64,000 nucleotides of DNA from the NCBI GenBank assembly GCA_964510345.1, contig CAZEBB010000006.1:13170-77169 (forward strand), read 5' to 3'. The stretch is from JAAYQA01 sp964510345 (GTDB lineage Bacteria > Bacillota > Clostridia > Tissierellales > Peptoniphilaceae). The position numbers were made by a program, and so were the translations under genes. Position 1 is the first letter of the stretch. Each line of letters opens with the position of its first letter. The notes below the pieces were generated by a model. The model worked only from the letters and a program-made list of their open reading frames with translations, was not told the DNA's origin and ran no database searches. Positions 50,029-59,200 of this stretch are shown here, one piece after another.

Positions 50029-51315
50029 CTAATACAGCTCTACGGTCGCATTGTGCGTTCCGATTTCAGACGTTGCGCCGATGACTGCGTTCAATTCGCA
50101 TTTCATGGTGCCGTCTTCCGGATTGTATGCGCCGTCCCAGCCACCTGCGAGGTTTGCGATCGCAGCCGGGTTTCCTAAGATGCGATCCGCTTTCGGAAGC
50201 TCAACCACGTGCGATACGTTACCAGTCGAGATAACCGCAACCGCTTCTTTGGCCGTATCCGTCAACGGTTGGCTCATGCCGTCCCATCCGGAGCACTCGT
50301 CGGTAATCAAAACGGTCTTGATGCCGTCTTTTTCCAGTCTGGAGCAGATCATGACCAAGTCGGAGTCGGGGTTACCGTATCCTTCTTCAGAGATGATCGC
50401 GCCGTTCGCGCCGAGTTCGCGGCACAGTTTTGCCGTAAAGTCGCACGAAACGAGTTTTCCGTTCAATGTCGTCTTCTCCGGTACCATGATGGATCCTAAG
50501 AAGTTGATCTCTTTTCCGTGAAGGGCGAAGAGTTCTTTGATGACATTGTTGTTTTGATGCTGATATGTGGTGATCTTATCGCAAGCTGCTACGCAGTTAC
50601 CGCTGATGACCGCATTGTCCAACTCTTCGGTCGGCGCTAAGTACGTCGGCAGGATTTGCGCTGCATTCGTTCCATAAATATAGGTGTCGTGCAGAAGCCC
50701 TTGCGTAATCATCATTTGCACATAGAGTACTTTCGGAAGTTCCGGATACTTCAACGTCTCTTCGACCATCGTTCCCTTTTCGTACACTTCGGTCTTGCTT
50801 TCCGCAACACCTTTTGCTGCACGTCCGATGATTTCCGAAGCGCGGAGTCCGACTAAACGGCAGACCGTCTCATGCTCATGCGGATGCAATCCATCGATCG
50901 GCGTAATGTCGACGACGATGTTCAAAGTTTTCGAGAACGGCGTCCAAAGTGCACCCTCTCCCCACATGTCGATGACGCCTTCTTGGAATCCGACGATGTC
51001 GCCGATCGTGACGACTGCTACATTGTTCAGAATCTTGACGACGCCCTCACCCAACGGTTTTACGTCGGTCGTTACGCCGGCAAATCCAGCTGCGCCTTCT
51101 TCTTTATAGCGGGGCTCGATGACGTCTTTGACGGGGATAATTCTTGTTTTTTCACCCGGTTTTGCGATATCAACTTTGATATCGAGGACATTCTCGTCTT
51201 TTTTCAGTTCTTCGATCAAGGCTTCTTTATTGACCACGAGTGTCGTGCCATCTACCTTGGTCTCATTACCGAAAATGACGTCTTGAATGTCGATTAATTT
51301 GTGCTCTAATCTCAA
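50029..51315 (-). CDS. grdE: Glycine reductase component B proprotein (GrdE/GrdG/GrdI family)
   Basis: A 428-residue proprotein that is cleaved to two chains, leaving a catalytic pyruvoyl group from Cys. The cleavage region ISGNCVAACDKITTY places that Cys at about residue 241. The start is TTG 51315, 11-12 bases after AAAGGGTG, giving an N-terminus MRLEHKLIDIQDVIFGNETK typical of GrdE; an upstream open stretch of 20 codons overlaps grdX. It works with GrdB to bind substrate as a Schiff base. GrdA, GrdC and GrdD, needed for the full reaction, are not in the window. Confidence 0.92.
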   Translation of the reverse strand: MRLEHKLIDIQDVIFGNETKVDGTTLVVNKEALIEELKKDENVLDIKVDIAKPGEKTRIIPVKDVIEPRYKEEGAAGFAGVTTDVKPLGEGVVKILNNVAVVTIGDIVGFQEGVIDMWGEGALWTPFSKTLNIVVDITPIDGLHPHEHETVCRLVGLRASEIIGRAAKGVAESKTEVYEKGTMVEETLKYPELPKVLYVQMMITQGLLHDTYIYGTNAAQILPTYLAPTEELDNAVISGNCVAACDKITTYQHQNNNVIKELFALHGKEINFLGSIMVPEKTTLNGKLVSCDFTAKLCRELGANGAIISEEGYGNPDSDLVMICSRLEKDGIKTVLITDECSGWDGMSQPLTDTAKEAVAVISTGNVSHVVELPKADRILGNPAAIANLAGGWDGAYNPEDGTMKCELNAVIGATSEIGTHNATVELY

Positions 51316-51332
51316 TCTTTTCACCCTTTCCG

Positions 51333-51698
51333 TTATTTCTTCAATTCGTTCATTGCGGATTGCAAACGGTTCCAATCGATTACCTCATAATCGGATCGGT
51401 GACGTTCGTCCGCTTCGCGCTCTCCACGGATCTTTTTTAAGATCTGCATACTGTTTTCGATGATCTCCAGAGAAATCGGGTCGATCGGACCCTCTCTTTC
51501 TTCCAGAAGCACCGAATTCGAAGGAGAATGCAGCATTTTAATGCTGGCTCCCAGAGGATACGACAACAGCTTGTACCCCTGATGGATCAAATCCCTCGCC
51601 GTTACCAGCACATCCACCGTATCGCCCTCAACGGGAATACAGGGATATGGGGCATTTTCCAACGTGATCTCGTTGTTTGAAACGATAACGGTCTTCAT
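51333..51698 (-). CDS. grdX: GrdX-family protein
   Basis: A 121-residue protein of unknown biochemical role found at the head of glycine-reductase-type operons. It begins MKTVIVSNNEITLENAP and has LVTARDLIHQGYKLLSYPLGASIK in the middle (a conserved block) and a charged, helical C-terminus. It is the first gene of grdX-grdE-grdB. ATG 51698 follows GGGAG. Confidence 0.85.
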   Translation of the reverse strand: MKTVIVSNNEITLENAPYPCIPVEGDTVDVLVTARDLIHQGYKLLSYPLGASIKMLHSPSNSVLLEEREGPIDPISLEIIENSMQILKKIRGEREADERHRSDYEVIDWNRLQSAMNELKK

Positions 51699-51728
51699 TG
51701 ACTACTCCCTATCAATCTTTGGCCTGTC

Positions 51729-51822
51729 AAGACACTTGGCGATCCAGCAAAAGCTCACCTCTTCTCCTCTTCGCCGGTGTCTTTGGTATCCACTTCATAG
51801 AAATGGACCTTTCTCTCGGTTG
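51729..51822 (-). promoter_or_regulatory. Structured leader upstream of grdX
   Basis: Within the 366-base divergent gap, the minus strand forms a strong stem AAGACAC/GTGTCTT (51729-51735 with 51777-51783) stacked on GGCGA/TCGCC, enclosing a purine-rich GAGGAGAAGAGG strand and a small AGC-TTTT-GCT hairpin. A second hairpin built on CCA/TGG and GGT/ACC lies just upstream (about 51786-51810). The remaining gap up to 51990 is AT-rich with no gene. It is a candidate attenuator or riboswitch for grdX-grdE-grdB. Confidence 0.4.
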
Positions 51823-51991
51823 GTAACATAATTTTATTGTATGTATAACACTTTTTATAGTTCGTAATCCAACAGTTTTTCTTATTCGACGATTAACTAT
51901 CTTTATCCCATTATTATTGAACAATGTCTCAATATTTAGGCCGGCGGCTGTATTCGCATCAGAGAACTATGTCATAGCATTGCGATACTAC

Positions 51992-52019
51992 TTGAAATTT
52001 ATTTGTAGTGAGATATAAT
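51992..52019 (+). promoter_or_regulatory. Promoter of sodium:solute symporter gene
   Basis: TTGAAA (51992-51997) and TATAAT (52014-52019) are 16 bases apart, about 45 bases before the start. Confidence 0.75.
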
Positions 52020-52064
52020 TAATACTGTTTATCAATCCTAATTTTTATGAAAAATGGAGGGAAT

Positions 52065-53633
52065 ATGAGTACGGATTCATTCTTAATTCTCATTGCGATG
52101 GCACTCTATATGTGTGTCATCATCGGAATCGGTTTGTTTTATGCAAAACGGGCCAACCAAAGTAGTGAGAACTTCTACCTAGGCGGTCGCTCTCTGGGAC
52201 CGTTTGTCACTGCCATGAGCGCGGAAGCGTCCGATATGAGCGGCTGGCTGTTGATGGGTCTTCCCGGTGTCGCATACTGGCTGGGCTTGGCGGACGCTTT
52301 TTGGACCGCTCTCGGCTTAGGGATCGGCACGTATATCAACTGGCTGATCGTCGCGAAGCGTCTGCGCATCTATTCACATGTCGCCGGTGATTCGATCACC
52401 ATCCCTGACTTTATCAGTAACCGATTCAAAGAGACGCATCGTAAACCACTGATGCTGGTATCTTCCTTTTTTATTATCCTGTTCTTTACGGTGTATGCGT
52501 CGAGTTGCTTTGTTACGGTCGGAAAGCTGTTTTCGGAGTTGTTTGGTTTCTCCTACACGTCGATGATGATCGTCGGGGCGGTATTCGTCGTCGCTTATAC
52601 GTTTCTTGGGGGATTCCTTGCAGAGTCCGTATCTGACTTCCTGCAGAGCATCGTCATGATCCTCGCTTTGGTGATCCTGATGTCCGTTGGAACCATGGCC
52701 GCCGGAGGTATCGATGCCGTTTTGGAAAATATCAAATCCATCCCCGGTTTCTTTGAGTTCTTCGGGATCGCACAGCCTACTGTCGAAAACGGAACACAAA
52801 TCGTTCAAAACGGAAGCGCAATGTTTGGAGCGTCGGCTCCGTATTCATGGCTGACGGTCATCTCTACGATGTCATGGGGACTCGGGTATTTCGGCGTCCC
52901 ACAAGTGCTTCTTCGCTTCATGGCCATTCGCGACTCCGCAGAGATCAAGATCTCCCGCCGAGCTGCGACCGTCTGGGTCTTCATTTCGCTTTTCAGTGCC
53001 GTGTCCATCGGCCTGATCGGAAGAACCCTGTACCCCACGGCACTTCTCACCGCCGGAAGCGCTGAAAATGTCTTTATCATCATGGCAGAGAGCCTGCTGC
53101 CGCCGTTTTTTGCCGGCATCGTGATGGCGGGGATTCTCGCAGCGACGATCAGCTCCTCCGACTCCTATCTGCTGATCGCATCGTCCGCGATCTCCAAGAA
53201 TATCTTCCAAGGCATCACCAAGAAGGACGCCTCCGAAGAACAGGTCATGAAGATCGGTCGCATCGGACTCTTACTCATCGCGGTGGTCGCGGCCGTACTT
53301 GCGCTCGACTCCAACAGCGTCATTTTCCGCATCGTATCCTTTGCTTGGGCCGGTTTCGGGGCGACCTTCGGACCCATCATTCTTTTCGCTCTGTTTTGGC
53401 GCGACTTTACGGAAACCGGGGCGATCGCGGGTATGATCACCGGCGGAGTCGTCGTGGTCGTATGGAACAAGATTCTGAAGCCCATGGGTGGCGTCTTTGG
53501 AATTTACGAACTGCTCCCCGCCTTTTTATTATCCTGTCTGGCGATCGTCATCTTCTCCAAACTCACAAAGCCCAACCCCGAAGTCCAACGTGAATTTGAC
53601 GAGTACCTAAGAGAAATGGATGCCGCAAAATAA
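52065..53633 (+). CDS. putP: Sodium:solute symporter, PutP (Na+/proline) type
   Basis: A 522-residue SSS-family carrier with 12-13 spans. It has the PutP hallmarks YLGGRSLGPFVTAMSAEASD-MSGWLLMGLPG near the start, FISNRFKETHRKPL, and AGILAATISSSDSYLLIASSAIS with the sodium-site serines. The likely substrate is proline or a related compound. ATG 52065 has GGAGGG upstream. It is divergent from grdX-grdE-grdB, which could mean it supplies the reductase substrate, but this is inference. Confidence 0.9.
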   Translation: MSTDSFLILIAMALYMCVIIGIGLFYAKRANQSSENFYLGGRSLGPFVTAMSAEASDMSGWLLMGLPGVAYWLGLADAFWTALGLGIGTYINWLIVAKRLRIYSHVAGDSITIPDFISNRFKETHRKPLMLVSSFFIILFFTVYASSCFVTVGKLFSELFGFSYTSMMIVGAVFVVAYTFLGGFLAESVSDFLQSIVMILALVILMSVGTMAAGGIDAVLENIKSIPGFFEFFGIAQPTVENGTQIVQNGSAMFGASAPYSWLTVISTMSWGLGYFGVPQVLLRFMAIRDSAEIKISRRAATVWVFISLFSAVSIGLIGRTLYPTALLTAGSAENVFIIMAESLLPPFFAGIVMAGILAATISSSDSYLLIASSAISKNIFQGITKKDASEEQVMKIGRIGLLLIAVVAAVLALDSNSVIFRIVSFAWAGFGATFGPIILFALFWRDFTETGAIAGMITGGVVVVVWNKILKPMGGVFGIYELLPAFLLSCLAIVIFSKLTKPNPEVQREFDEYLREMDAAK

Positions 53634-53635
53634 TG

Positions 53636-53662
53636 AAGACCCGGTCCGTGGGATCGGGTCTT
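53636..53662 (+). terminator. Hairpin after symporter gene
   Basis: AAGACCCGGTCC-GTG-GGATCGGGTCTT is a strong stem three bases after the stop. No T run follows beyond AATATG, so efficiency is uncertain. Confidence 0.65.
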
Positions 53663-53681
53663 AATATGTAATTCTCCGGCA

Positions 53682-53738
53682 ACTCTACGGATCGTAGAGT
53701 AAATCACCTTGCATGGGTCCCTCTTGGTTCTATATACT
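53682..53738 (+). promoter_or_regulatory. Promoter with upstream dyad before XRE regulator gene
   Basis: TTGCAT (53709-53714) and TATACT (53733-53738) are 18 bases apart. Just upstream, ACTCTACG-GAT-CGTAGAGT (53682-53700) is a perfect eight-base inverted repeat suited to a dimeric regulator. Confidence 0.6.
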
Positions 53739-53782
53739 GAATGCAAGGAGGTGAGCACATGTAAGAGAAATTTGGATCGTTT

Positions 53783-54691
53783 TTGCAGCAGCTCCGCAAA
53801 GAACGAGGGTGGACGCAAAAAGAACTCGGAAGCAAGCTTCATGTATCGGACAAGACGATCTCCAAGTGGGAAAATAATCAATCGGTTCCTTCAATTGATA
53901 TGCTGGAGTCAATCGCCAGATGCTTCGGCATAACGCTGTCCGAACTCTTCGGCTATGGGCAAAAGGATGCGCCCATGGGCATGACGGTCGATATTTTGGA
54001 GCAGACGCATCGCCAACAAGAAGCGCTCAAAAAGCAAATGCTTCGGGTCGTAATCGCCGCTCTCGTGCTGATGGTGGCCTTACTCATCGCCATGAGCATG
54101 TACTTCCAAACCCAACGAAATACCGATAGAGAGTCGGTAAAAGAGACGATCTCTCTGATGCTTCCGGGTGGCGAGTCCGTGTACCAGTATCCGTTCCGCA
54201 TTCCGAACGGAGCGAAGGAGTTTACAGTGCGGTTGGTTAACGCGACAGGAGAGACCACAAACTCACGTGATATCATACATGTTGATCTAACAGATGACTT
54301 TTACCAGCAAGGTGTCGATGGAATTATGGATGGAATCTGGAAGATGATCCTATATGTCGATGCTACTCATTATGACTGGAGCTATAAACTCGTCGATGGC
54401 GCAGGCTCTGTTACGTCATTTTACAACTTAGGACCGGCGTATGTAGAGAGCGCAAAAGACCAATCCTATGGATTAAAGACGATGAACGATAGCCCCTCCG
54501 CTTGGAATGATGATAAGCAGTCGATTCTCACCCCAATGATCGGCGACCCATTCATCCTGTATTCCATCGGTTTCGCCGGTTCTGAAGGGCTCACATCTTT
54601 TGGTAATGATTGGTTTGAGATCAACGATAAACTCACAAAGATTCCGGAATCGCTGTCTCGCGTTCTCGTCGTCGATCTATTGTTTCAATAG
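53783..54691 (+). CDS. XRE-family regulator with membrane span; expected start interrupted by a stop
   Basis: A protein of about 302 residues: an N-terminal helix-turn-helix (LRKERGWTQKELGSKLHVSDKTISKWENN, the HTH_3 pattern), a linker, one transmembrane helix (about 85-108) and a C-terminal beta-rich domain outside the membrane. The natural start is ATG 53759, eight bases after AGGAGG, but codon 2 is TAA (53762-53764), after which the frame continues in normal XRE style (EKFGSFLQQLRKERG). Translation may use TTG 53783 or another weak start, or the gene may be inactive. The ligand is unknown. It ends seven bases inside convergent trmO. Confidence 0.65.
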   Translation: MQQLRKERGWTQKELGSKLHVSDKTISKWENNQSVPSIDMLESIARCFGITLSELFGYGQKDAPMGMTVDILEQTHRQQEALKKQMLRVVIAALVLMVALLIAMSMYFQTQRNTDRESVKETISLMLPGGESVYQYPFRIPNGAKEFTVRLVNATGETTNSRDIIHVDLTDDFYQQGVDGIMDGIWKMILYVDATHYDWSYKLVDGAGSVTSFYNLGPAYVESAKDQSYGLKTMNDSPSAWNDDKQSILTPMIGDPFILYSIGFAGSEGLTSFGNDWFEINDKLTKIPESLSRVLVVDLLFQ

Positions 54692-55362
54692 GCATCCTCG
54701 ACAATCTCGCACACAACCAGCACATCCTCTTTCACACGAAAACGGATATCCATCCCCGCAAAAGGCATGCCATAGACGCGTTCCTCATCCTCGTGATACG
54801 CCGGTCTCGGGTCAAGACTCAGCACTTGGAGAAGCGCATCTTGCCGATCTGCGGGGATTTTTGCCAGAAGCACATCGGATATCTCCACCGTCAGGTCCGC
54901 ACCCGGTGAATGCTCTGCAAACCCTCCCGTGGCTTCGAGGTGTGCATCCGCATACGGTATATACGGCTTAATGTCCAGTATCTCCGTACCGTCCATCAAG
55001 TCCGCGCCCAATACGTGGAGAACCGGTCCGTCCGCCTTATGCATCTCGACACGCTCCAGTCTCACGCACGAGAGCCCGATCGGGTTCGGGCGATTGGGCG
55101 ACCGCGATGCGAAAACCCCGATCCTTTGGTTGCCACCCAGCCTCGGCGGGCGTACCGTCGGCGACCATGTTCCATTTTTATTCTCACGAAATCGCCAGAT
55201 CAGCCAGATATGCGAAAACCCGTCCAGTCCACGCACCGCGTCCGGGTTCCGGTACTCCTCTTCGAATACGATTCGTCCGCGAAGAGCTCGTACTACCCCG
55301 CTCTGTCTTGGGATTCCGAACTTCGTTGAAAAATCTGTAGAAATCCGTGCAATTGTCTTCAT
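54685..55362 (-). CDS. trmO: tRNA (N6-threonylcarbamoyl-A37-N6)-methyltransferase TrmO
   Basis: A 225-residue protein of the TsaA/TrmO family, which methylates t6A37 in tRNA-Thr. Typical motifs are FGIPRQSGVV, LDGFSHIWLIWRF, GVFASRSPNRPNPIGLS (family signature) and ILDIKPYIPYAD. A C-terminal RRM-like extension follows from about residue 150. ATG 55362 has GAGGTG upstream; an in-frame ATG 12 codons earlier lacks a site. It overlaps the convergent XRE gene by seven bases. Confidence 0.92.
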   Translation of the reverse strand: MKTIARISTDFSTKFGIPRQSGVVRALRGRIVFEEEYRNPDAVRGLDGFSHIWLIWRFRENKNGTWSPTVRPPRLGGNQRIGVFASRSPNRPNPIGLSCVRLERVEMHKADGPVLHVLGADLMDGTEILDIKPYIPYADAHLEATGGFAEHSPGADLTVEISDVLLAKIPADRQDALLQVLSLDPRPAYHEDEERVYGMPFAGMDIRFRVKEDVLVVCEIVEDAY

Positions 55363-55412
55363 CTCTTTCACCTCTACCATCGATTCATACGAATTCAAAT
55401 TTATTCAGTGAC

Positions 55413-55440
55413 AAAAAAACGAGCCTCGTAAGACTCGTTT
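55413..55440 (-). terminator. Terminator of hemolysin III-type gene
   Basis: On the minus strand AAACGAG-TCTTACGAGG-CTCGTTTTTTT forms a stem with seven T residues. Confidence 0.83.
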
Positions 55441-55452
55441 CAATAAATTCTT

Positions 55453-56121
55453 CTATAATACATACTCCCTAAGGATACCTACGAATTGCAACACGCTGCC
55501 TGCTAATACAAAAGCGTGCCAAATAGCGTGATTGAAAGGGATCCTCTTGCTCTTGTAGAAAATCGTACCGATGGTATACATGATCCCGCCGGCGGCGAAC
55601 CAAAGAATAAACGGTAACGATGTAGCACGATAGATTGATCGCAACGAAAACACGACGATCCATCCCATCGCGACATAAATCAGAACGGAAATCTTGTTGT
55701 ACTTGTCGTACTTGCCATATGTGACGATCTTAAAGACGATCCCTGCAACGGCGATCGCGAATACGGTGGCGATAATCGTGATGCGTTCGATGCCCTGTAA
55801 CGCCAACAGCGAGATCGGCAAATAGCACCCGGCGATCATCAGATAAATGGAGCAGTGGTCGACCACGCGGAGAATCTGTTTGGCCTTCTGATGCGTAATC
55901 GCGTGATAGAGCGTCGACGACAGATACATCAACGTCAAAAAGCAACCGTACACGGCAAATCCGACGATGGCCAGCACATTCGAATCCATCGCCGCTTTAT
56001 AGACCAGATACGCCGTCACGACGATTCCGAAGATCACGCCGAGCCCATGTGTGATCGCATTGGCGATTTCTTCCGCCAAACTGTAGAGCCTACCTTCTTT
56101 TACGGTCGTACAAGAACCCAT
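55453..56121 (-). CDS. Hemolysin III/PAQR-family membrane protein
   Basis: A 222-residue protein with seven transmembrane spans. The conserved metal-site residues of the PAQR/YqfA family are visible: EEIANAITHGLG (Glu, His), the Ser-x3-His of SSTLYHA, the Asp of RVVDHCSIYLMIAG and the late NHAIWHAFVLAG histidines. The cellular role in bacteria is unclear; most homologues are not proven haemolysins. ATG 56121 has AGGAGG five bases upstream; three earlier in-frame ATGs lack good sites. An extended -10 (TGATATAAT) precedes it. Confidence 0.88.
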   Translation of the reverse strand: MGSCTTVKEGRLYSLAEEIANAITHGLGVIFGIVVTAYLVYKAAMDSNVLAIVGFAVYGCFLTLMYLSSTLYHAITHQKAKQILRVVDHCSIYLMIAGCYLPISLLALQGIERITIIATVFAIAVAGIVFKIVTYGKYDKYNKISVLIYVAMGWIVVFSLRSIYRATSLPFILWFAAGGIMYTIGTIFYKSKRIPFNHAIWHAFVLAGSVLQFVGILREYVL

Positions 56122-56195
56122 CTCTTCCTCCTCCATTCCTATACTCATTATATCATACATAGGACAGACACTCCGACGAACAGACTCACCCTACA

Positions 56196-56221
56196 AACAG
56201 CCCCGCATTTGCGAGGCTGTT
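56196..56221 (-). terminator. Hairpin terminator after giant surface protein
   Basis: On the minus strand AACAGCCTCGCA and TGCGGGGCTGTT pair almost fully, followed by TGTAGGG. The T run is weak. Confidence 0.65.
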
Positions 56222-56235
56222 CGTGGTTCAACTAC

Positions 56236-59200
56236 TTATTTTCTTTTCTTACGGACAATCACCAAGGCTCCGGCCGCGGCCAAAGCGGTAAGTGCAAATC
56301 CGATGACTCCCGCATCACCGGTCGTCGGGTTTTTTGTTCCCGGTCGGGGTGCAGGTTTTGGATCCGGTTTGGGATCGGGTTTCGGCGTGGGCTTCGGATC
56401 AGGTTTCGGCGTGGGCTTCGGATCGGTACTCGGTTTCGGATCCGTTTCAGGTTTTGGATCCGTATCCGGTTTCGGTTCTGTGCCCGGGTCGTCTTTCTTC
56501 GTGTTCACCAGATTATATCCGTCAAAACTGACTTCATAACCGGCCGGTACGATTTCACCGACTTTATACGTGTGACGCGTCCCATTCGCTTCGCGAATCA
56601 CGTGCTCGCCAAAGTCGTAGGCCCATCCGTTGGCTGCCGAGATCGTCTTTCTGTCGATCTCTTCTCCATCTTTGTAGAGGACGACGACGATGCTCTCCGG
56701 TCGATCGGATGCGGTGTCACCCTTCCAAGTCTTGGTTCCGCTGATCGGAGCATACGTCGGAGTATCCGGTTCTTCGGGGGTATCAGGCGTCTTGGTATTG
56801 ATGATATTGTACCCTTGATAACGCTCGGTGTATCCGGCCGGCACGACTTCTTTAATGGTGTACGAATGTGTGGTTCCGTTCGATTCCTTGACGACGAAGT
56901 CACCGAAGTTATACTTCCAATTATCGGCTGCCGTCACATCTTTACGTTCCAGCTCAACACCGTCACGATATAAGATCACGACGATCTTCGCCGGGCGATC
57001 CATCACTTTGTCGCCGATCCATTTCTTTTCCCCTCGAATATTTTCAATCTCAGGTTCTGTGGGCGGTGGCGTCTTGGTGTTGACGATATTCGGACCGTAG
57101 ACTTTCTTGGTATACCCGGACGGAAGACCCTCTTCATCTACCGTATAGAGAGGTTGCGTTCCATCGGTGTCCTCAATCAGGACGGGGCCAAATTCGTATT
57201 TCCAATCGTCAGCTGCCGTGACGACTTTGCTGTCGATTCGGTTCTTGTCACGATACAACACGACGGTAATGCTTACCGGACGATCGCTAGCGGTATCATT
57301 CACCCACGTTTTTTCTCCGCGAATGGTTCCGTATACGCTGTCCTTCGAATTGATCAGATCGTACCCTTCTCCGAATGTTCTCGTGTAGCCGGCAACGGCT
57401 TCTTCATCGACCGTGTACTCATACTCATCCCCTGACACACTGTGCGTCGGCCATCCGGTGAAACTGTACATCCAGTTATCGTCTGCTGTCACTGTACGGC
57501 TGTCGACTCGTTCGCCGTTTTGCAACAGGATGACCGTGATTTGTTCCGGTCGGTTGTTGGATCCGCCGTCATTCCATGTCTTCTCACCGTTGATATCGAC
57601 GGTCTTAGCGCGGTTGATCGCGTGAATCACGACAGTAAACGGAGTCTCATCTTCTTCCGGTTCCGGAACGACAAATCCGTAGATCGATTCAGTCATCTCG
57701 TATCCGATAGGAGCCGCAATTTCTTCAAAATAGTATTCGCCGGCTTCCAGCCCTTCGACGATGATTTGACCGTTTTTATCGGTCGTGTAGGTGCCGATCG
57801 ACTCATCTTCCGGAGCTTGTCGTAATGCCTTCGTTTCGCTTTCTGTCGTCTCTACGACTTCCACAAAGACCGCTTCTTCTGAAACTGCATCTTCAGAAAC
57901 CGCACCCTCTGAGACTGCATCCTCTGAGACCGCATTTTCAGTTTGGTCATTCTCCGATAGGATCGCTTCCGTACTTTCTCCCTCAGAAATGGCATCTTCC
58001 GATACCGGAGCCTCTTCGGCTGGTTCTTCGAGGACCGCATCTTCTGTGTCCTCATCAAGTGTGAGAGCTTCTACCTCATTGATCGGCTCATCTGTTACCG
58101 GAGGCGTATCCGGTGCCGGTGGCTCTTCCTCTTGGACTACACCCTTGCGATAGAGTTCAAATGTCGCTCCGGGAAGGAGACGATCAACTTCGTCCGTCTT
58201 AATGAGCACTGCCGTGTACTCGTCCACTTCGACCGGTACATTCGCGATCACCGTTTCGTTGGCATCTGTGCCGTTGATCGTGGTTCCGTCGACCGATACG
58301 ATAACCGTAAAGGTCACAGGGTTCGCGATATATCCACTTGGGGTCGTCGTCTCGACCATACGGTACATACCTTCAGTGATTCCGGTAAATTCCACGACTC
58401 CAAGAGCGTTCGAACTTGACGTTGCGACGACGGTTTCCGCATCAAATTCGTAAAGCGTAAAGGTGGCTCCGGGTAATGCTCCTTGTGTGAGAGCGTCCGT
58501 CTTGTCAAAGGAGAATCCGAGACCTTCGTCAGGCGTTCTCTTGTTTTCAACGGTAAACCCGACACCACAAGCTCCCTTGCCGATGGTGACGTCAAATCCG
58601 TCGATTTCTTCTCTTTCCTTGGCCGTGTACTCGATCAGAACGCTGTTTTCGTAGCGCTGCAATCCTTGTACCGACATCGCCCAGTTGTTAGCTGCGTTGA
58701 GTACCACCGTCTTGACGGGATCGGTTTGTCCCGGTTTAAAGATATCGATCGTGACACTGGCCACAGGAATGTCTTCTGCATTCAGCGGTGCTCCGTTGAT
58801 ATCGATCCACACCTTGTTGACACAGAGATTGATCGTTTCAGGCGGCGCGATCAGCACTTCATTCGAGGTGGAAGGCGTGCCGTCGTTAATCGTAATCGTC
58901 GCTTCGTTCGGAACTTCTGAATGCAGATATCCGCTGAGATCGGCATCCGGATCAATATGAGCATTGATCACGAGTGTCAGGGTCGAACCTGCGTACGCAT
59001 CGATCCCTTCGGTTATCTCTAGAGTGACCACATTTCCGGCGCCGTTCGTTACGATCGTCTTTAGGTGTTCATCAGAGACTCCATCGACGAGGACATCCAT
59101 CGCGTCGATCACAAATACATCATCCAAATCATCTGCGAGCGTAATCTTGGTGTATCCTAGCACATTTTCAGGCACCTGATACGTCACTTTGAATCGGAAC

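Noticed and set aside
51700..51830. Glycine riboswitch upstream of grdX
   Set aside because: Some fragments look similar (ACACCGGCGAAGAGG), but the conserved tandem aptamer core and the CTCTCAGG strand are not present.
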